From contig NZ_JAGQFP010000002.1 of assembly GCF_019090095.1 (NCBI RefSeq), positions 372,001 through 436,000 of the forward strand: a DNA stretch of 64,000 nt. Direction: 5' to 3'. Below, piece by piece: positions 1 through 11,168 of the stretch. The notes under the pieces are model-generated. The model ran no database searches. It worked only from the letters and a program-made list of their open reading frames with translations, and was not told the DNA's origin. This DNA is from Stutzerimonas stutzeri. GTDB lineage: Bacteria; Pseudomonadota; Gammaproteobacteria; Pseudomonadales; Pseudomonadaceae. The translations under genes and the position numbers were made by a program. Numbering within the stretch: the first letter of the stretch is position 1; each line of letters opens with the position of its first letter.

Positions 1-120
1 GGGCTAAGGCGGTGACGCGGGCTGCGCTAGGTTGGCGCGACGCAAGTATGGGGCCTGACCGGCGGCCCGGTCGTCACGCTCGCATCGCGCCGGCAGGGCC
101 CGCCAGGCGGCGGGCTCCGG

Positions 121-1497
121 TCAGACGGTGTGCAGATACCAGTTGTACTCCAGGTCGGAGATCGAGTGCTCGAACTCCTCCAGCTCGCTTTCCTTGCAGG
201 CGACGAAGATGTCGGTGTACTGCGGGCTGATGTAGCGGGCCATGATTTCGCTGTCGTCCAACTCGCGCAGGGCATCGCGCAGGTTGGTCGGCAGGCTCGG
301 CTCCACCTGCTCGTAGGAGTTGCCTTCGATCGGCTCGTCCGGCGCGATCTTGTTGGTCAGGCCGTGATGGATGCCGGCCAGGACGCTGGCCAGCAGCAGG
401 TACGGGTTGGCGTCGGCACCGGCGACGCGGTGCTCGATGCGCACGGCGTCCGGGCTGTCGGTCGGCACCCGCAATGCCACGGTGCGGTTGTCCAGGCCCC
501 AGCAGGGGGCATTGGGTACGTAGAACTGGGCACCGAAACGGCGGTAGGAGTTGACGTTGGGGCAGAGGAAGGCCATCGACGCGGCCATGGTCTGCTGAAT
601 GCCGCCGATGGCGTGGCGTAGCGTCTCGCTTTCCAGCGGATTGCTGGTGGCGAAAATGTTGTTGCCATTCTTGTCGAGCAGCGAAATGTGCACGTGCAAC
701 CCGTTGCCGGCCTGACCCGGGTAGGGCTTGGCCATGAAGGTGGTGTCCATTTCGTGGTCGTAGGCGATGTTCTTGATCAGGCGCTTGAGCAGCACTGCGT
801 AATCGCAGGCCTTGATCGGGTCGGCCACGTGGTGGAGGTTGACCTCGAACTGTGCCGGTGCGCTTTCCTTGACGATGGCATCGGCGGGTATGCCCTGTTC
901 CTTGGCGCCTTCGAGAATGTCCTGCAGGCAGTCGACGTATTCATCGAGGTCATCGATCAGGTAGACCTGGGTGGAATGCGGTCGTTTGCCGGAAATCGGC
1001 GAGCGGGGAGGCTGTGGACGACCGTTCACGTTTTCCTGATCGATCAGGTAGAACTCCAGTTCGAAGGCGGCGCAGATGGTCAGGCCGAGCGCATCGAACT
1101 TGCTCACCACTTGGCGCAGCACTTCACGCGGGTCGGCGAAGAAGGGCGACCCGTCACGCTCATGCATGGTCATCAGCAGCTGCGCGGTCGGGCGCTTCTG
1201 CCAGGGCTCGTTGCTCAAGGTGTTGGGGATGGGGAAGCAGGTACGGTCCGAGTCACCGATGTCCATACCCAGGCCCGTGCTTTCCACGGTGATGCCATTG
1301 ATATCCAGGGCAAAGAGCGAAGCCGGCAGGTTGATACCTTTTTCATAAACCCTGTGCAGGCTGGCGCGTTCGATGCGTTTGCCTCGAACGACACCGTTCA
1401 TGTCTGCGATCAGCAGGTCGACGTACTGGACCTCCGGGTGTTCTTTGAGAAATGCGTTCGCTTCGTTGAGCTGAACGGCACGCGGCGGCGAGAGCAT
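121..1497 (-). CDS. spuI: Gamma-glutamylpolyamine synthetase (glutamine synthetase family)
   Basis: A 458-residue protein of the glutamine synthetase fold, type III/PuuA-like. It is expected to ligate glutamate to putrescine or another polyamine using ATP, the first step of the gamma-glutamylation route, in the cytosol. Visible family blocks are the N-terminal beta-grasp stretch (DLLIADMNGVVRGKR), the metal-binding FELEFYL near residue 145, the GNGLHVHISL segment near 265, and NRTVALRVP near 340 followed by RIEHRVAGADANPYLLLA. The ATG at 1497 has AAGGTG seven bases upstream. It is divergent from spuA, as recalled for P. aeruginosa spuI. The family is sure. Exact substrate among putrescine, cadaverine and spermidine is inferred from context. 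Confidence 0.9.
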   Translation of the reverse strand: MLSPPRAVQLNEANAFLKEHPEVQYVDLLIADMNGVVRGKRIERASLHRVYEKGINLPASLFALDINGITVESTGLGMDIGDSDRTCFPIPNTLSNEPWQKRPTAQLLMTMHERDGSPFFADPREVLRQVVSKFDALGLTICAAFELEFYLIDQENVNGRPQPPRSPISGKRPHSTQVYLIDDLDEYVDCLQDILEGAKEQGIPADAIVKESAPAQFEVNLHHVADPIKACDYAVLLKRLIKNIAYDHEMDTTFMAKPYPGQAGNGLHVHISLLDKNGNNIFATSNPLESETLRHAIGGIQQTMAASMAFLCPNVNSYRRFGAQFYVPNAPCWGLDNRTVALRVPTDSPDAVRIEHRVAGADANPYLLLASVLAGIHHGLTNKIAPDEPIEGNSYEQVEPSLPTNLRDALRELDDSEIMARYISPQYTDIFVACKESELEEFEHSISDLEYNWYLHTV

Positions 1498-1751
1498 GAT
1501 GAAGCACCTTAATTGTTAAAAATTTCAATCATCAAAACGGTGTGGTTTGGAGTCAATCGAAAAGCCTTGTCGCTGTCAATAGCCCCCTCTAAATGCCCCA
1601 TAGCGGCCCGCTGTGGGCGTTTCTGGGGCAGTTCGGCGAAAAAACACAAATCGCAAAAAGCTTCTTCCCGAAGCGCGAATGCTCGGCTATTGTCTATAAA
1701 AACGAACAAGACTACTCTCCGATGAGCCCCATCCGGAAAGACGAGTATCCC
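1498..1751. promoter_or_regulatory. Divergent spuI/spuA control region with a dyad
   Basis: This 254-bp gap between two divergent polyamine genes must hold both promoters and is A+T-richer than its flanks. It contains a near-perfect dyad at 1597-1617: half-sites CCCATAGCGG and CCGCTGTGGG around one central base, with one mismatch. The dyad is nested inside TGCCCC (1594-1599) and GGGGCA (1625-1630). It looks like an operator for a dimeric regulator. Assigning that regulator (for example a PauR-type repressor) would be a guess. No convincing -35/-10 pair was found by eye. Confidence 0.5.
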
Positions 1752-2498
1752 ATGCCTCGCGTGCCTTTGATCGGCGTTTCGGCCTGTACCAGGCAGATCG
1801 GCCTCCACAGTTTCCACATCGCCGGCGACAAGTACCTGCGCGCGGCGGCTGTGGCCGGTATACCGCTGGTCATCCCGGCGCTCGGCGACCTGATCGATCC
1901 TGTTGCACTAATCGATAGCGTAGACGGCCTGCTCTTCACCGGCTCGCCATCGAATGTCGAGCCCCATCATTACGGCGGGCCGGCCAGCGCGGAAGGTACG
2001 CCGCACGATGCGGCGCGCGATCAACTGACGCTGCCGCTGATTCGCGCGGCCGTCGCGGCAGGCGTCCCGGTGTTCGGTGTCTGCCGAGGGTTTCAGGAAA
2101 TGAACGTTGCGTTTGGCGGCAGTCTGCATCAGCGGGTCCATGAGGTGGGCCCCTATGCCGATCACCGTGAGCGCGCCGAGGAACCGGTGGAGGTGCAATA
2201 CGGCCTCAGTCATGCGCTGCACGTTCAGCCTGGCGGTCTGCTCGAGCAGCTCGGACTTCCGGCCCAGATCGAGGTCAATTCGGTACACGGTCAGGGCGTG
2301 GAGCGACTCGGCGAGGGCTTGCGCATCGAAGCGCTGGCCCCCGATGGCCTGATCGAGGCGTTTTCCGTCGAGGGCGCGCAGCGTTTCGCCCTTGGCGTGC
2401 AGTGGCATCCGGAATGGAAGGTGCAGGAACACCCGTATTACCTGGCGTTGTTCGAGGGCTTCGCCCGGGCATGTCGGGAACGCGCAGGACGGCGCTGA
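1752..2498 (+). CDS. spuA: Gamma-glutamyl-GABA hydrolase (class I glutamine amidotransferase-like)
   Basis: A 248-residue peptidase C26 protein. It should hydrolyse gamma-glutamyl-gamma-aminobutyrate to glutamate and GABA, the closing step of the gamma-glutamylated putrescine pathway. The nucleophile cysteine is in FGVCRGFQE near residue 109 and the catalytic histidine in GVQWHPEW near 220. The N-terminus PRVPLIGVSACT is typical of PuuD/SpuA. The ATG at 1752 was chosen over in-frame ATGs at 1593 and 1722 because the family motif begins directly after it and GGAAAG lies upstream; 1722 has no ribosome site. It leads the spuABC block, with spuB starting 45 bp downstream. Confidence 0.9.
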   Translation: MPRVPLIGVSACTRQIGLHSFHIAGDKYLRAAAVAGIPLVIPALGDLIDPVALIDSVDGLLFTGSPSNVEPHHYGGPASAEGTPHDAARDQLTLPLIRAAVAAGVPVFGVCRGFQEMNVAFGGSLHQRVHEVGPYADHRERAEEPVEVQYGLSHALHVQPGGLLEQLGLPAQIEVNSVHGQGVERLGEGLRIEALAPDGLIEAFSVEGAQRFALGVQWHPEWKVQEHPYYLALFEGFARACRERAGRR

Positions 2499-2543
2499 GC
2501 GCGGGCCGGCACGGCGCTCGTATCACTAAACTCTGAGGTCGTT

Positions 2544-3899
2544 ATGTCCAGCAAGCTCGACCAGCTCACCGGCTGGCTGAAAGAACGCAAGATCACCGAG
2601 GTGGAATGCCTGATCAGCGACCTGACCGGCATAGCCCGCGGCAAGATCTCCCCCACCAACAAGTTTCTCGATGAAAAAGGCATGCGCCTGCCGGAGAGCG
2701 TGCTGCTGCAGACGGTCACCGGCGATTACGTCGAAGACGACATTTATTACGAACTGCTCGATCCGGCCGACATCGACATGTTCTGCCGGCCCGACCCGGA
2801 CGCGGTATTTCTGGTGCCCTGGGCCATCGAGCCGACCGCTCAGGTGATCCACGACACCTACGACAAGATGGGCAACCCCATCGAGCTGTCGCCGCGCAAC
2901 ATCTTGAAGCGCGTGCTGAAGATGTATGCCGACCGCGGCTGGCAGCCCATCGTCGCACCGGAGATGGAGTTCTACCTGACCAAGCGCTGCGAGGATCCGG
3001 ACCTGCCGTTCCAGCCGCCGATCGGCCGTTCGGGCCGTCAGGAGACCGGGCGCCAGTCGTTTTCCATCGACGCGGCCAACGAATTCGACCCGCTGTTCGA
3101 AGATATGTACGACTGGTGCGAAGCCCAGGGCCTTGATCTGGACACCCTGATCCACGAGGAAGGCACCGCGCAGATGGAAATCAACTTCCGTCATGGCGAG
3201 GCGCTGCACCTGGCCGACCAGATCCTGGTGTTCAAGCGCACCATGCGTGAGGCGGCGCTCAAGCACAACGTGGCGGCCACCTTCATGGCCAAGCCCATGA
3301 CCGGCGAGCCCGGCAGTGCCATGCACCTGCACCAGAGTGTGATCGACGAGACCGGGCGCAACATCTTTTCCAACAGCGACGGCACCATGAGCCAGCTGTT
3401 CCTGCACCACGTCGGCGGGCTGCAGAAATATATTCCCGAGCTGCTGCCGCTGTTCGCACCGAACGTCAACTCGTTCCGCCGCTTCCTGCCGGACACCTCG
3501 GCGCCGGTCAACGTCGAGTGGGGCGAGGAGAACCGTACCGTCGGCCTGCGCGTGCCGGATTCCGACCCGCAGAACCGTCGCGTCGAGAACCGCCTGGCCG
3601 GCGCCGACGCCAACCCGTACCTGGCCATCGCCGCCAGCCTGCTGTGTGGCTACATCGGCATGGTCGAAGAACTGAAGCCGAGCCAGCCGGTCCGGGGGCG
3701 GGGCTACGAGCGGCGCAATCTGCGCCTGCCGCTGACCCTCGAAGCCGCGCTGGAACGCATGGAGAACTGCCGCCAGCTGGAGAAATACCTGAGCCCGAAA
3801 TTCATCACCGGCTATGTCGCGGTCAAGCGCGCCGAGCAGGAGAACTACCACCGGGTCATCAGCTCCTGGGAGCGCGAGTTCCTGATGCTCTCGGTGTAA
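2544..3899 (+). CDS. spuB: Gamma-glutamylpolyamine synthetase paralogue (glutamine synthetase family)
   Basis: A 451-residue glutamine-synthetase-fold ligase, clearly paralogous to spuI in this window and similar in length. The family blocks are the N-terminal ECLISDLTGIARGK, the metal site PEMEFYL near residue 140, GSAMHLHQSV near 258, and NRTVGLRVP followed by RVENRLAGADANPYLAIAA. It is expected to gamma-glutamylate a polyamine or a diamine intermediate. The presence of both spuI and spuB suggests that the two ligases handle different amines. GAGG precedes the ATG. It is co-directional with spuA and spuC. The specificity split is inference. Confidence 0.88.
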   Translation: MSSKLDQLTGWLKERKITEVECLISDLTGIARGKISPTNKFLDEKGMRLPESVLLQTVTGDYVEDDIYYELLDPADIDMFCRPDPDAVFLVPWAIEPTAQVIHDTYDKMGNPIELSPRNILKRVLKMYADRGWQPIVAPEMEFYLTKRCEDPDLPFQPPIGRSGRQETGRQSFSIDAANEFDPLFEDMYDWCEAQGLDLDTLIHEEGTAQMEINFRHGEALHLADQILVFKRTMREAALKHNVAATFMAKPMTGEPGSAMHLHQSVIDETGRNIFSNSDGTMSQLFLHHVGGLQKYIPELLPLFAPNVNSFRRFLPDTSAPVNVEWGEENRTVGLRVPDSDPQNRRVENRLAGADANPYLAIAASLLCGYIGMVEELKPSQPVRGRGYERRNLRLPLTLEAALERMENCRQLEKYLSPKFITGYVAVKRAEQENYHRVISSWEREFLMLSV

Positions 3900-3912
3900 C
3901 GCACAGACGTCG

Positions 3913-3932
3913 GGTGGATGAGGTCATCCACC
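3913..3932. repeat. Perfect inverted repeat between spuB and spuC
   Basis: GGTGGATGA and TCATCCACC flank a 2-bp centre in the 62-bp gap between spuB and spuC. The core resembles the GTGGAT...ATCCACC palindromes repeated at 59.0-59.7 kb and 61.9 kb, so it may be a degenerate REP-type element. In mRNA it would form a stem, although the 2-nt centre forces the top pair open. There is no following U-run, so it is unlikely to terminate transcription. Confidence 0.55.
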
Positions 3933-3961
3933 GTCCATACCCACTACTCAAGAGGTGATTG

Positions 3962-5320
3962 ATGAGCGATTCGCAAACCCTGCAATGGCAAGCCCTGAGC
4001 CGCGACCATCACCTGCCGCCGTTCACCGACTTCAAGGCGCTCAACGCCAAGGGCACGCGGATCATCACCCGCGGTGAGGGCGTCTACCTGTGGGACAGCG
4101 AAGGCCACCAGATCCTCGACGCCATGGCCGGGCTCTGGTGCGTCAACCTCGGTTATGGCCGCGAGGAACTGGTCGAGGCCGCGACCCGGCAGATGCGCGA
4201 GCTGCCCTACTACAACCTGTTCTTCCAGACCGCGCACCCGCCGGCCCTGGCGCTGGCCAAGGCGATCGCCGAGATCGCCCCGGACGGCATGAACCATGTG
4301 TTCTTCACCGGCTCGGGTTCCGAGGCCAACGATACCGTGCTGCGCATGGTGCGCCATTACTGGGCAATCAAGGGCCAGCCACAGAAGAAGGTGGTGATCG
4401 GTCGCTGGAACGGCTACCACGGCTCGACCATTGCCGGTGCCAGCCTCGGCGGCATGAAGGCCATGCACGAGCAGGGTGACGGGCCGATCCCGGGCATCGA
4501 ACACATCGACCAGCCCTACTGGTTCGGCGAGGGCGGTGACCTCAGCCCGGACGAGTTCGGCGTTCGCGTCGCCGAGCAGCTGGAGCAGAAGATTCTCGAA
4601 GTCGGCGAAGACAAGGTCGCGGCCTTCATCGCCGAGCCGATCCAGGGCGCTGGCGGCGTGATCATCCCGCCGGACAGCTACTGGCCGAAGATCCGCGAAA
4701 TTCTCGCCCGCTACGACATTCTCTTCATCGCCGATGAAGTGATCTGCGGTTTCGGCCGCACCGGTGAGTGGTTCGGCAGCGACTACTACGGCAACGCGCC
4801 GGACCTGATGCCCATCGCCAAGGGGCTGACCTCGGGCTACCTGCCCATGGGCGGCGTGGTGGTGCGCGACGAAGTGGTGCAGACCCTCAACGAAGGCGGC
4901 GAGTTCTACCACGGCTTTACCTACTCCGGGCACCCGGTGGCGGCCGCGGTGGCGCTGGAAAACATCCGCATCATGCGCGAAGAGCAGATCGTCGAGCGGG
5001 TGAAAAGCAAGACGGCACCTTATTTGCAATCTCGCTGGCGTGAGCTGGTCGAGCACCCCCTGGTGGGCGAGGCGCGTGGCGTCGGCATGCTCGGCGCGCT
5101 GGAGCTGGTGAAGAACAAGAAGACCCGCGAGCGTTTCGCCGATCCGGGCGTCGGCATGCTCTGTCGAGAGCACTGCTTCCGTAACGGTCTGGTCATGCGC
5201 GCGGTGGGCGACACCATGATCATTTCGCCACCGCTGGTGATCAACGAAGAGCAGATCGACGAGCTGATTGGCAAGGTGCGGATCTGCCTGGATGCGACGC
5301 TCAAGGATGCACGTGGATGA
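3962..5320 (+). CDS. spuC: Putrescine--pyruvate aminotransferase
   Basis: A 452-residue class III PLP-dependent aminotransferase. It should transfer the amino group of putrescine (or a polyamine) to pyruvate, giving 4-aminobutanal and alanine. The start [15 protein letters not shown], the [12 protein letters not shown] block near residue 117, the Asp of [13 protein letters not shown] near 260 and the Schiff-base lysine in [10 protein letters not shown] near 288 match SpuC as I remember it. GAGGTG lies 4 bases before the ATG at 3962; an in-frame TTG directly upstream is less likely. In P. aeruginosa this activity runs parallel to gamma-glutamylation. Confidence 0.93.
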   Translation: MSDSQTLQWQALSRDHHLPPFTDFKALNAKGTRIITRGEGVYLWDSEGHQILDAMAGLWCVNLGYGREELVEAATRQMRELPYYNLFFQTAHPPALALAKAIAEIAPDGMNHVFFTGSGSEANDTVLRMVRHYWAIKGQPQKKVVIGRWNGYHGSTIAGASLGGMKAMHEQGDGPIPGIEHIDQPYWFGEGGDLSPDEFGVRVAEQLEQKILEVGEDKVAAFIAEPIQGAGGVIIPPDSYWPKIREILARYDILFIADEVICGFGRTGEWFGSDYYGNAPDLMPIAKGLTSGYLPMGGVVVRDEVVQTLNEGGEFYHGFTYSGHPVAAAVALENIRIMREEQIVERVKSKTAPYLQSRWRELVEHPLVGEARGVGMLGALELVKNKKTRERFADPGVGMLCREHCFRNGLVMRAVGDTMIISPPLVINEEQIDELIGKVRICLDATLKDARG

Positions 5321-5493
5321 TGGCCGTGGCGCTGGCGCAGCGAATCGCGGACAGCGCGGTTTCAGTGCTAGCCGATTGCCTGCAAAAGCCGTCCGGGCGG
5401 TTGAAAAAACGCTACCGACCTTGCCAGACTGCGCGCGTGTTCTGGCCTGACCTGCCGAGGGGTGTGTCGATGCCGGTACCGCCGCACTAGTAG

Positions 5494-6681
<1,188 letters not shown>

Positions 6682-6691
6682 GCAGTACAGC

Positions 6692-6753
6692 GTTGCGTGC
6701 AGGGCTTCGGCCCTGTTCGCAACGGTGCGGCAGGCGGCACGCCGTCGCCTGCC
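6692..6753 (+). other. Tandem RNA hairpins after spuD
   Basis: Ten bases after the spuD stop a strong stem forms: GTTGCG and CAGGGC pair with GCCCTG and CGCAAC around a UUCG tetraloop (6692-6723), with a 2x2 internal loop. A second stem pairs GGCAGGCG with CGCCTGCC (6729-6753). Neither is followed by a U-run. This is typical of processing or stabilising hairpins that raise the level of a binding-protein mRNA relative to downstream permease genes. Confidence 0.6.
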
Positions 6754-6850
6754 ATGGATGAGGATGCCAAGCATGGCGCTCACTGTTCCGATGGTAGGTC
6801 ACCTCGCACTGCTATCCCCGAGCATGGCCGTATTGCCAGTTGCTTGTTGA

Positions 6851-8014
<1,164 letters not shown>

Positions 8015-8025
8015 CGACACCCAGC

Positions 8026-8055
8026 GTGGCGATTGCGCTCCGGCCAGATCGCCAC
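8026..8055 (+). other. RNA hairpin after spuE
   Basis: GTGGCGAT (8026-8033) pairs with ATCGCCAC (8048-8055) across a 14-nt loop, 12 bases after the spuE stop. There is no U-run directly after it, so this is probably a 3'-end stabiliser or processing point between the binding-protein message and the transporter genes rather than a full terminator. Confidence 0.45.
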
Positions 8056-8116
8056 ACCTCCAACACAACATGTTTCCGGCACCGTCCGGTGTCTCTTTTC
8101 ATTCGGGAGTTCGCGT

Positions 8117-9268
8117 ATGGCCGTAGCCTCCAGCGCTTATAAGAAGGCCCTCACCGGCGAGAGCCAGAGCAAGCAGGTGCTGTTGAAGATCGACCGCGTC
8201 ACCAAGAAGTTCGATGAAACGGTGGCGGTCGATGATGTCTCGCTGAACATTCACCAGGGCGAAATATTCGCGCTGCTGGGCGGATCGGGGTCGGGTAAAT
8301 CAACGCTGCTGCGCATGCTCGCCGGGTTCGAACGGCCCACCGAGGGGCGCATTTTCCTGGATGGGCAGGACATCACCGACATGCCGCCCTACGAGCGGCC
8401 GATCAACATGATGTTCCAGTCCTACGCGTTGTTCCCGCACATGAGCGTGGAGCAGAACATCGCCTTCGGCCTCAAGCAGGATGGGCTGTCGAAGGATGAA
8501 GTGAAGGCGCGTGTCGATGAAATGCTTGGCCTGGTGCAGATGACCCAGTACGCCAGGCGCAAGCCGCATCAGCTGTCCGGTGGCCAGCGCCAACGCGTGG
8601 CGCTGGCCCGCTCGCTGGCCAAGCGGCCGAAGCTGCTGTTGCTCGACGAGCCCATGGGCGCGCTGGACAAGAAGCTGCGCTCGCAGATGCAGCTCGAACT
8701 GGTGCAGATCATCGAGCGCGTCGGGGTGACCTGCGTGATGGTGACCCATGACCAGGAAGAGGCCATGACCATGGCCGAGCGCATCGCGATCATGCACCTG
8801 GGCTGGATCGCCCAGGTCGGCAGCCCCATGGACATCTACGAGACCCCGGCCAGCCGCCTGGTCTGTGAGTTCATCGGCAACGTCAACCTGTTCGATGGCG
8901 AGCTGATCGAGGATGTGGAGGACCACGCGGTCATTGCCTCGCCGGGCCTGCAAAACCCCATCTACGTGGGCCATGGCATCAGCACCCGTGCCCAGGACAA
9001 GCAGATCACCTACGCCATCCGTCCCGAAAAGCTGCTGATCGGCACCGAACTGCCCGAGCTGGAGCGTCCCGGCTACAACTGGGCCAAGGGCGTCGTACAT
9101 GACATCGCCTACCTTGGCGGGCATTCGGTCTACTACATCCAGCTGCCGTCCGGCGGCGTTCTCCAGGCCTTCATGGCCAACGCCGAACGCCATGTGAAAC
9201 TGCCGACCTGGGAAGAAGAGGTCTTCGTCTATTGGTGGGACGACAGCGGCGTGGTACTGCAAGCATGA
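8117..9268 (+). CDS. spuF: Polyamine ABC transporter ATP-binding protein
   Basis: A 383-residue PotA/PotG-type ATPase. It has Walker A GGSGSGKSTLLRML near residue 57, Q-loop MMFQSYALFPHM, signature LSGGQRQRVALARSL, Walker B LLLLDEPMGALD and switch histidine VTHDQ. A C-terminal TOBE-type regulatory region covers roughly residues 280-380. It energises uptake of polyamines through SpuG/SpuH at the inner membrane. The ATG at 8117 has GGGAG upstream. It overlaps spuG by 4 bp (ATGA), so translation is probably coupled. Confidence 0.93.
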   Translation: MAVASSAYKKALTGESQSKQVLLKIDRVTKKFDETVAVDDVSLNIHQGEIFALLGGSGSGKSTLLRMLAGFERPTEGRIFLDGQDITDMPPYERPINMMFQSYALFPHMSVEQNIAFGLKQDGLSKDEVKARVDEMLGLVQMTQYARRKPHQLSGGQRQRVALARSLAKRPKLLLLDEPMGALDKKLRSQMQLELVQIIERVGVTCVMVTHDQEEAMTMAERIAIMHLGWIAQVGSPMDIYETPASRLVCEFIGNVNLFDGELIEDVEDHAVIASPGLQNPIYVGHGISTRAQDKQITYAIRPEKLLIGTELPELERPGYNWAKGVVHDIAYLGGHSVYYIQLPSGGVLQAFMANAERHVKLPTWEEEVFVYWWDDSGVVLQA

Positions 9269-10161
9269 GCCGCCCATCATTGAATGTCGGGCGCCGTCTG
9301 GTCATCGGCGTACCCTTCTTCTGGCTGATGTTGTTCTTCCTGCTGCCGTTCGCCATCGTGCTGAAGATCAGCTTCGCCGAAGCCGACGTGGCCATCCCGC
9401 CGTACACGGACATCTTCGCCTATGCCGACCAGCAGCTGCAGGTGCTGATCAACCTCGGCAATTACATTTTCCTCAGCGAGGATGACCTGTACTGGGCAGC
9501 CTACGCCGGGTCGTTGCGAATTGCGTTCTTCAGCACCCTGATGTGCCTGTTGATCGGCTATCCCATGGCCTATGCCATCGCGCGGGCGCGTAAGGATCTG
9601 CAAACGGTTCTGCTGCTGCTGATCATGATGCCGACCTGGACGGCCATCCTGATTCGCGTCTACGCCTGGATGGGGATTCTCAGCAGCAACGGCATCCTCA
9701 ACGGCCTGCTGCAGAGCCTGGGGCTGATCGACGCGCCGCTGCAGATCCTCAACACCGACCTGGCGGTCTATATCGGCGTGGTCTATTCCTACCTGCCGTT
9801 CATGATCCTGCCGCTGTACGCCAACCTGGCCAAGCACGACCTCAGCCTGCTTGAGGCCGCGTCCGATCTGGGCGCCAGCAACCTCAGCGCGTTCTGGAAG
9901 ATCACCGTGCCGCTATCAAAGAACGGCATCATTGCCGGCTGCATGCTGGTGTTCATTCCGGTGGTGGGTGAGTTCGTCATTCCGGAACTGCTCGGCGGGC
10001 CGGAAACGCTGATGATCGGCAAGGTGCTCTGGCAGGAATTCTTCAACAACCGTGATTGGCCGGTGGCCTCCGCGCTGGCGGTGGTGATGCTGGCGATCCT
10101 GCTGGTACCGATCATCCTGTTCAACCGCAACCAGACCAAGGAATTGGAGGGCAAGCTATGA
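9265..10161 (+). CDS. spuG: Polyamine ABC transporter permease, first subunit
   Basis: A 298-residue PotH-type inner-membrane permease with about six hydrophobic helices, starting with VIGVPFFWLMLFFLLPFAIV. The EAAxxxG coupling motif is EAASDLGASNLSAFWKITVPLS near residue 195; it contacts the ATPase SpuF. It forms the channel heterodimer with SpuH. The ATG overlaps the spuF stop, and its own TGA overlaps the start of a 27-codon reading frame that leads to spuH. Confidence 0.92.
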   Translation: MSRPSLNVGRRLVIGVPFFWLMLFFLLPFAIVLKISFAEADVAIPPYTDIFAYADQQLQVLINLGNYIFLSEDDLYWAAYAGSLRIAFFSTLMCLLIGYPMAYAIARARKDLQTVLLLLIMMPTWTAILIRVYAWMGILSSNGILNGLLQSLGLIDAPLQILNTDLAVYIGVVYSYLPFMILPLYANLAKHDLSLLEAASDLGASNLSAFWKITVPLSKNGIIAGCMLVFIPVVGEFVIPELLGGPETLMIGKVLWQEFFNNRDWPVASALAVVMLAILLVPIILFNRNQTKELEGKL

Positions 10162-10241
10162 CTCGTTCGAGCGGCGGGCTCCCCTGTTCGACTGGCTCTC
10201 CAGGCCGATGGGTGACCTGGGAAAAGGGAGTTAGGCCATGA
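10158..10241 (+). CDS. Possible 27-residue bridging ORF between spuG and spuH
   Basis: A reading frame of 27 codons plus stop. Its ATG overlaps the spuG stop (ATGA at 10158-10161) and its own TGA overlaps the spuH start (ATGA at 10238-10241). It therefore fills the 76-bp gap exactly and could pass ribosomes from spuG to spuH. The peptide (starting MTRSSGGLPCSTG) has no hydrophobic segment or known motif, and its Cys, Gly and Pro content is not permease-like. It may be a coupling leader, a remnant, or chance. I do not recognise a product. Confidence 0.3.
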   Translation: MTRSSGGLPCSTGSPGRWVTWEKGVRP

Positions 10242-11137
10242 AACGCTACAGTTTTTCCAATCTGATCCTGGTGCTGGGGCTGCTGTTCATCTACCTGCCG
10301 ATGGTGCTGCTGGTCATCTACTCGTTCAATGCGTCGCGCCTGGTGACGGTGTGGGGCGGCTGGTCGATCAAGTGGTACGTGGGGCTGCTGGACAACAGCC
10401 AGCTGATGGGTGCGGTGATGCGCTCGCTGGAGATCGCCCTGTATACCGCGGGTTCGGCCGTGGCGCTGGGCACCATGGCCGCCTTCGTGCTGACCCGCAT
10501 TCCGCGCTTCCGTGGGCGTGCGCTGTTCGGTGGCCTGGTAACCGCGCCACTGGTCATGCCGGAAGTGATCACCGGTCTGTCGCTGTTGCTGCTGTTCGTG
10601 GCCATGGCGCAACTGATTGGCTGGCCCGCCCAGCGCGGCATCGCAACCATCTGGATCGCCCACACCACCTTCTGCTCGGCGTACGTCGCGGTCATCGTGA
10701 TGGCGCGTCTGCGCGAGCTGGATCAGTCCATCGAAGAAGCGGCCATGGACCTCGGCGCGCGCCCCTGGAAGGTGTTCTTCCTGATCACCATGCCGATGAT
10801 CGCGCCTTCGTTGGCTGCGGGCGGGATGCTGTCCTTCGCCTTGTCGCTCGATGATCTGGTGCTGGCGAGCTTCGTCTCCGGGCCGGGGGCGACCACCTTG
10901 CCGATGGAGATCTTCTCGGCAGTCAGGCTGGGTGTGAAGCCGGAGATCAACGCGGTGGCCAGCCTGATCCTGCTGGTGGTCTCGGTGGCGACCTTCCTCG
11001 CCTGGTACATCAGCCGCCGTGCCGACAAGCGCCGGGCGCGTGCCATGCGCCAAGCCATGGACGAGGGCGCGCAGCAGAACTGGCGGCCGACGGTCGAGAG
11101 CAATGTCGTCACCACGCCGCCGGCCGCGCACAGCTGA
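10238..11137 (+). CDS. spuH: Polyamine ABC transporter permease, second subunit
   Basis: A 299-residue PotI-type permease with about six membrane helices. Family features are FIYLPMVLLVIYSFNASRLVTVWGGWS at the N-terminus and the ATPase-coupling EEAAMDLGARPWKVFFLITMPM near residue 168. It pairs with SpuG. A GGGAG ribosome site sits before the ATG at 10238. It ends with a charged cytoplasmic tail. It is the last gene of the locus; a short stem (ACCACA/TGTGGT, 11141-11158) follows but has no clear U-run. Confidence 0.92.
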   Translation: MKRYSFSNLILVLGLLFIYLPMVLLVIYSFNASRLVTVWGGWSIKWYVGLLDNSQLMGAVMRSLEIALYTAGSAVALGTMAAFVLTRIPRFRGRALFGGLVTAPLVMPEVITGLSLLLLFVAMAQLIGWPAQRGIATIWIAHTTFCSAYVAVIVMARLRELDQSIEEAAMDLGARPWKVFFLITMPMIAPSLAAGGMLSFALSLDDLVLASFVSGPGATTLPMEIFSAVRLGVKPEINAVASLILLVVSVATFLAWYISRRADKRRARAMRQAMDEGAQQNWRPTVESNVVTTPPAAHS

Positions 11138-11168
11138 GGCACCACACGGGATTGTGGTCCGCCGGGGG

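Noticed and set aside
2526..3851. 441-codon frame opposite spuB
   Set aside because: Mirror of the glutamine-synthetase-like gene with no recognisable protein features.
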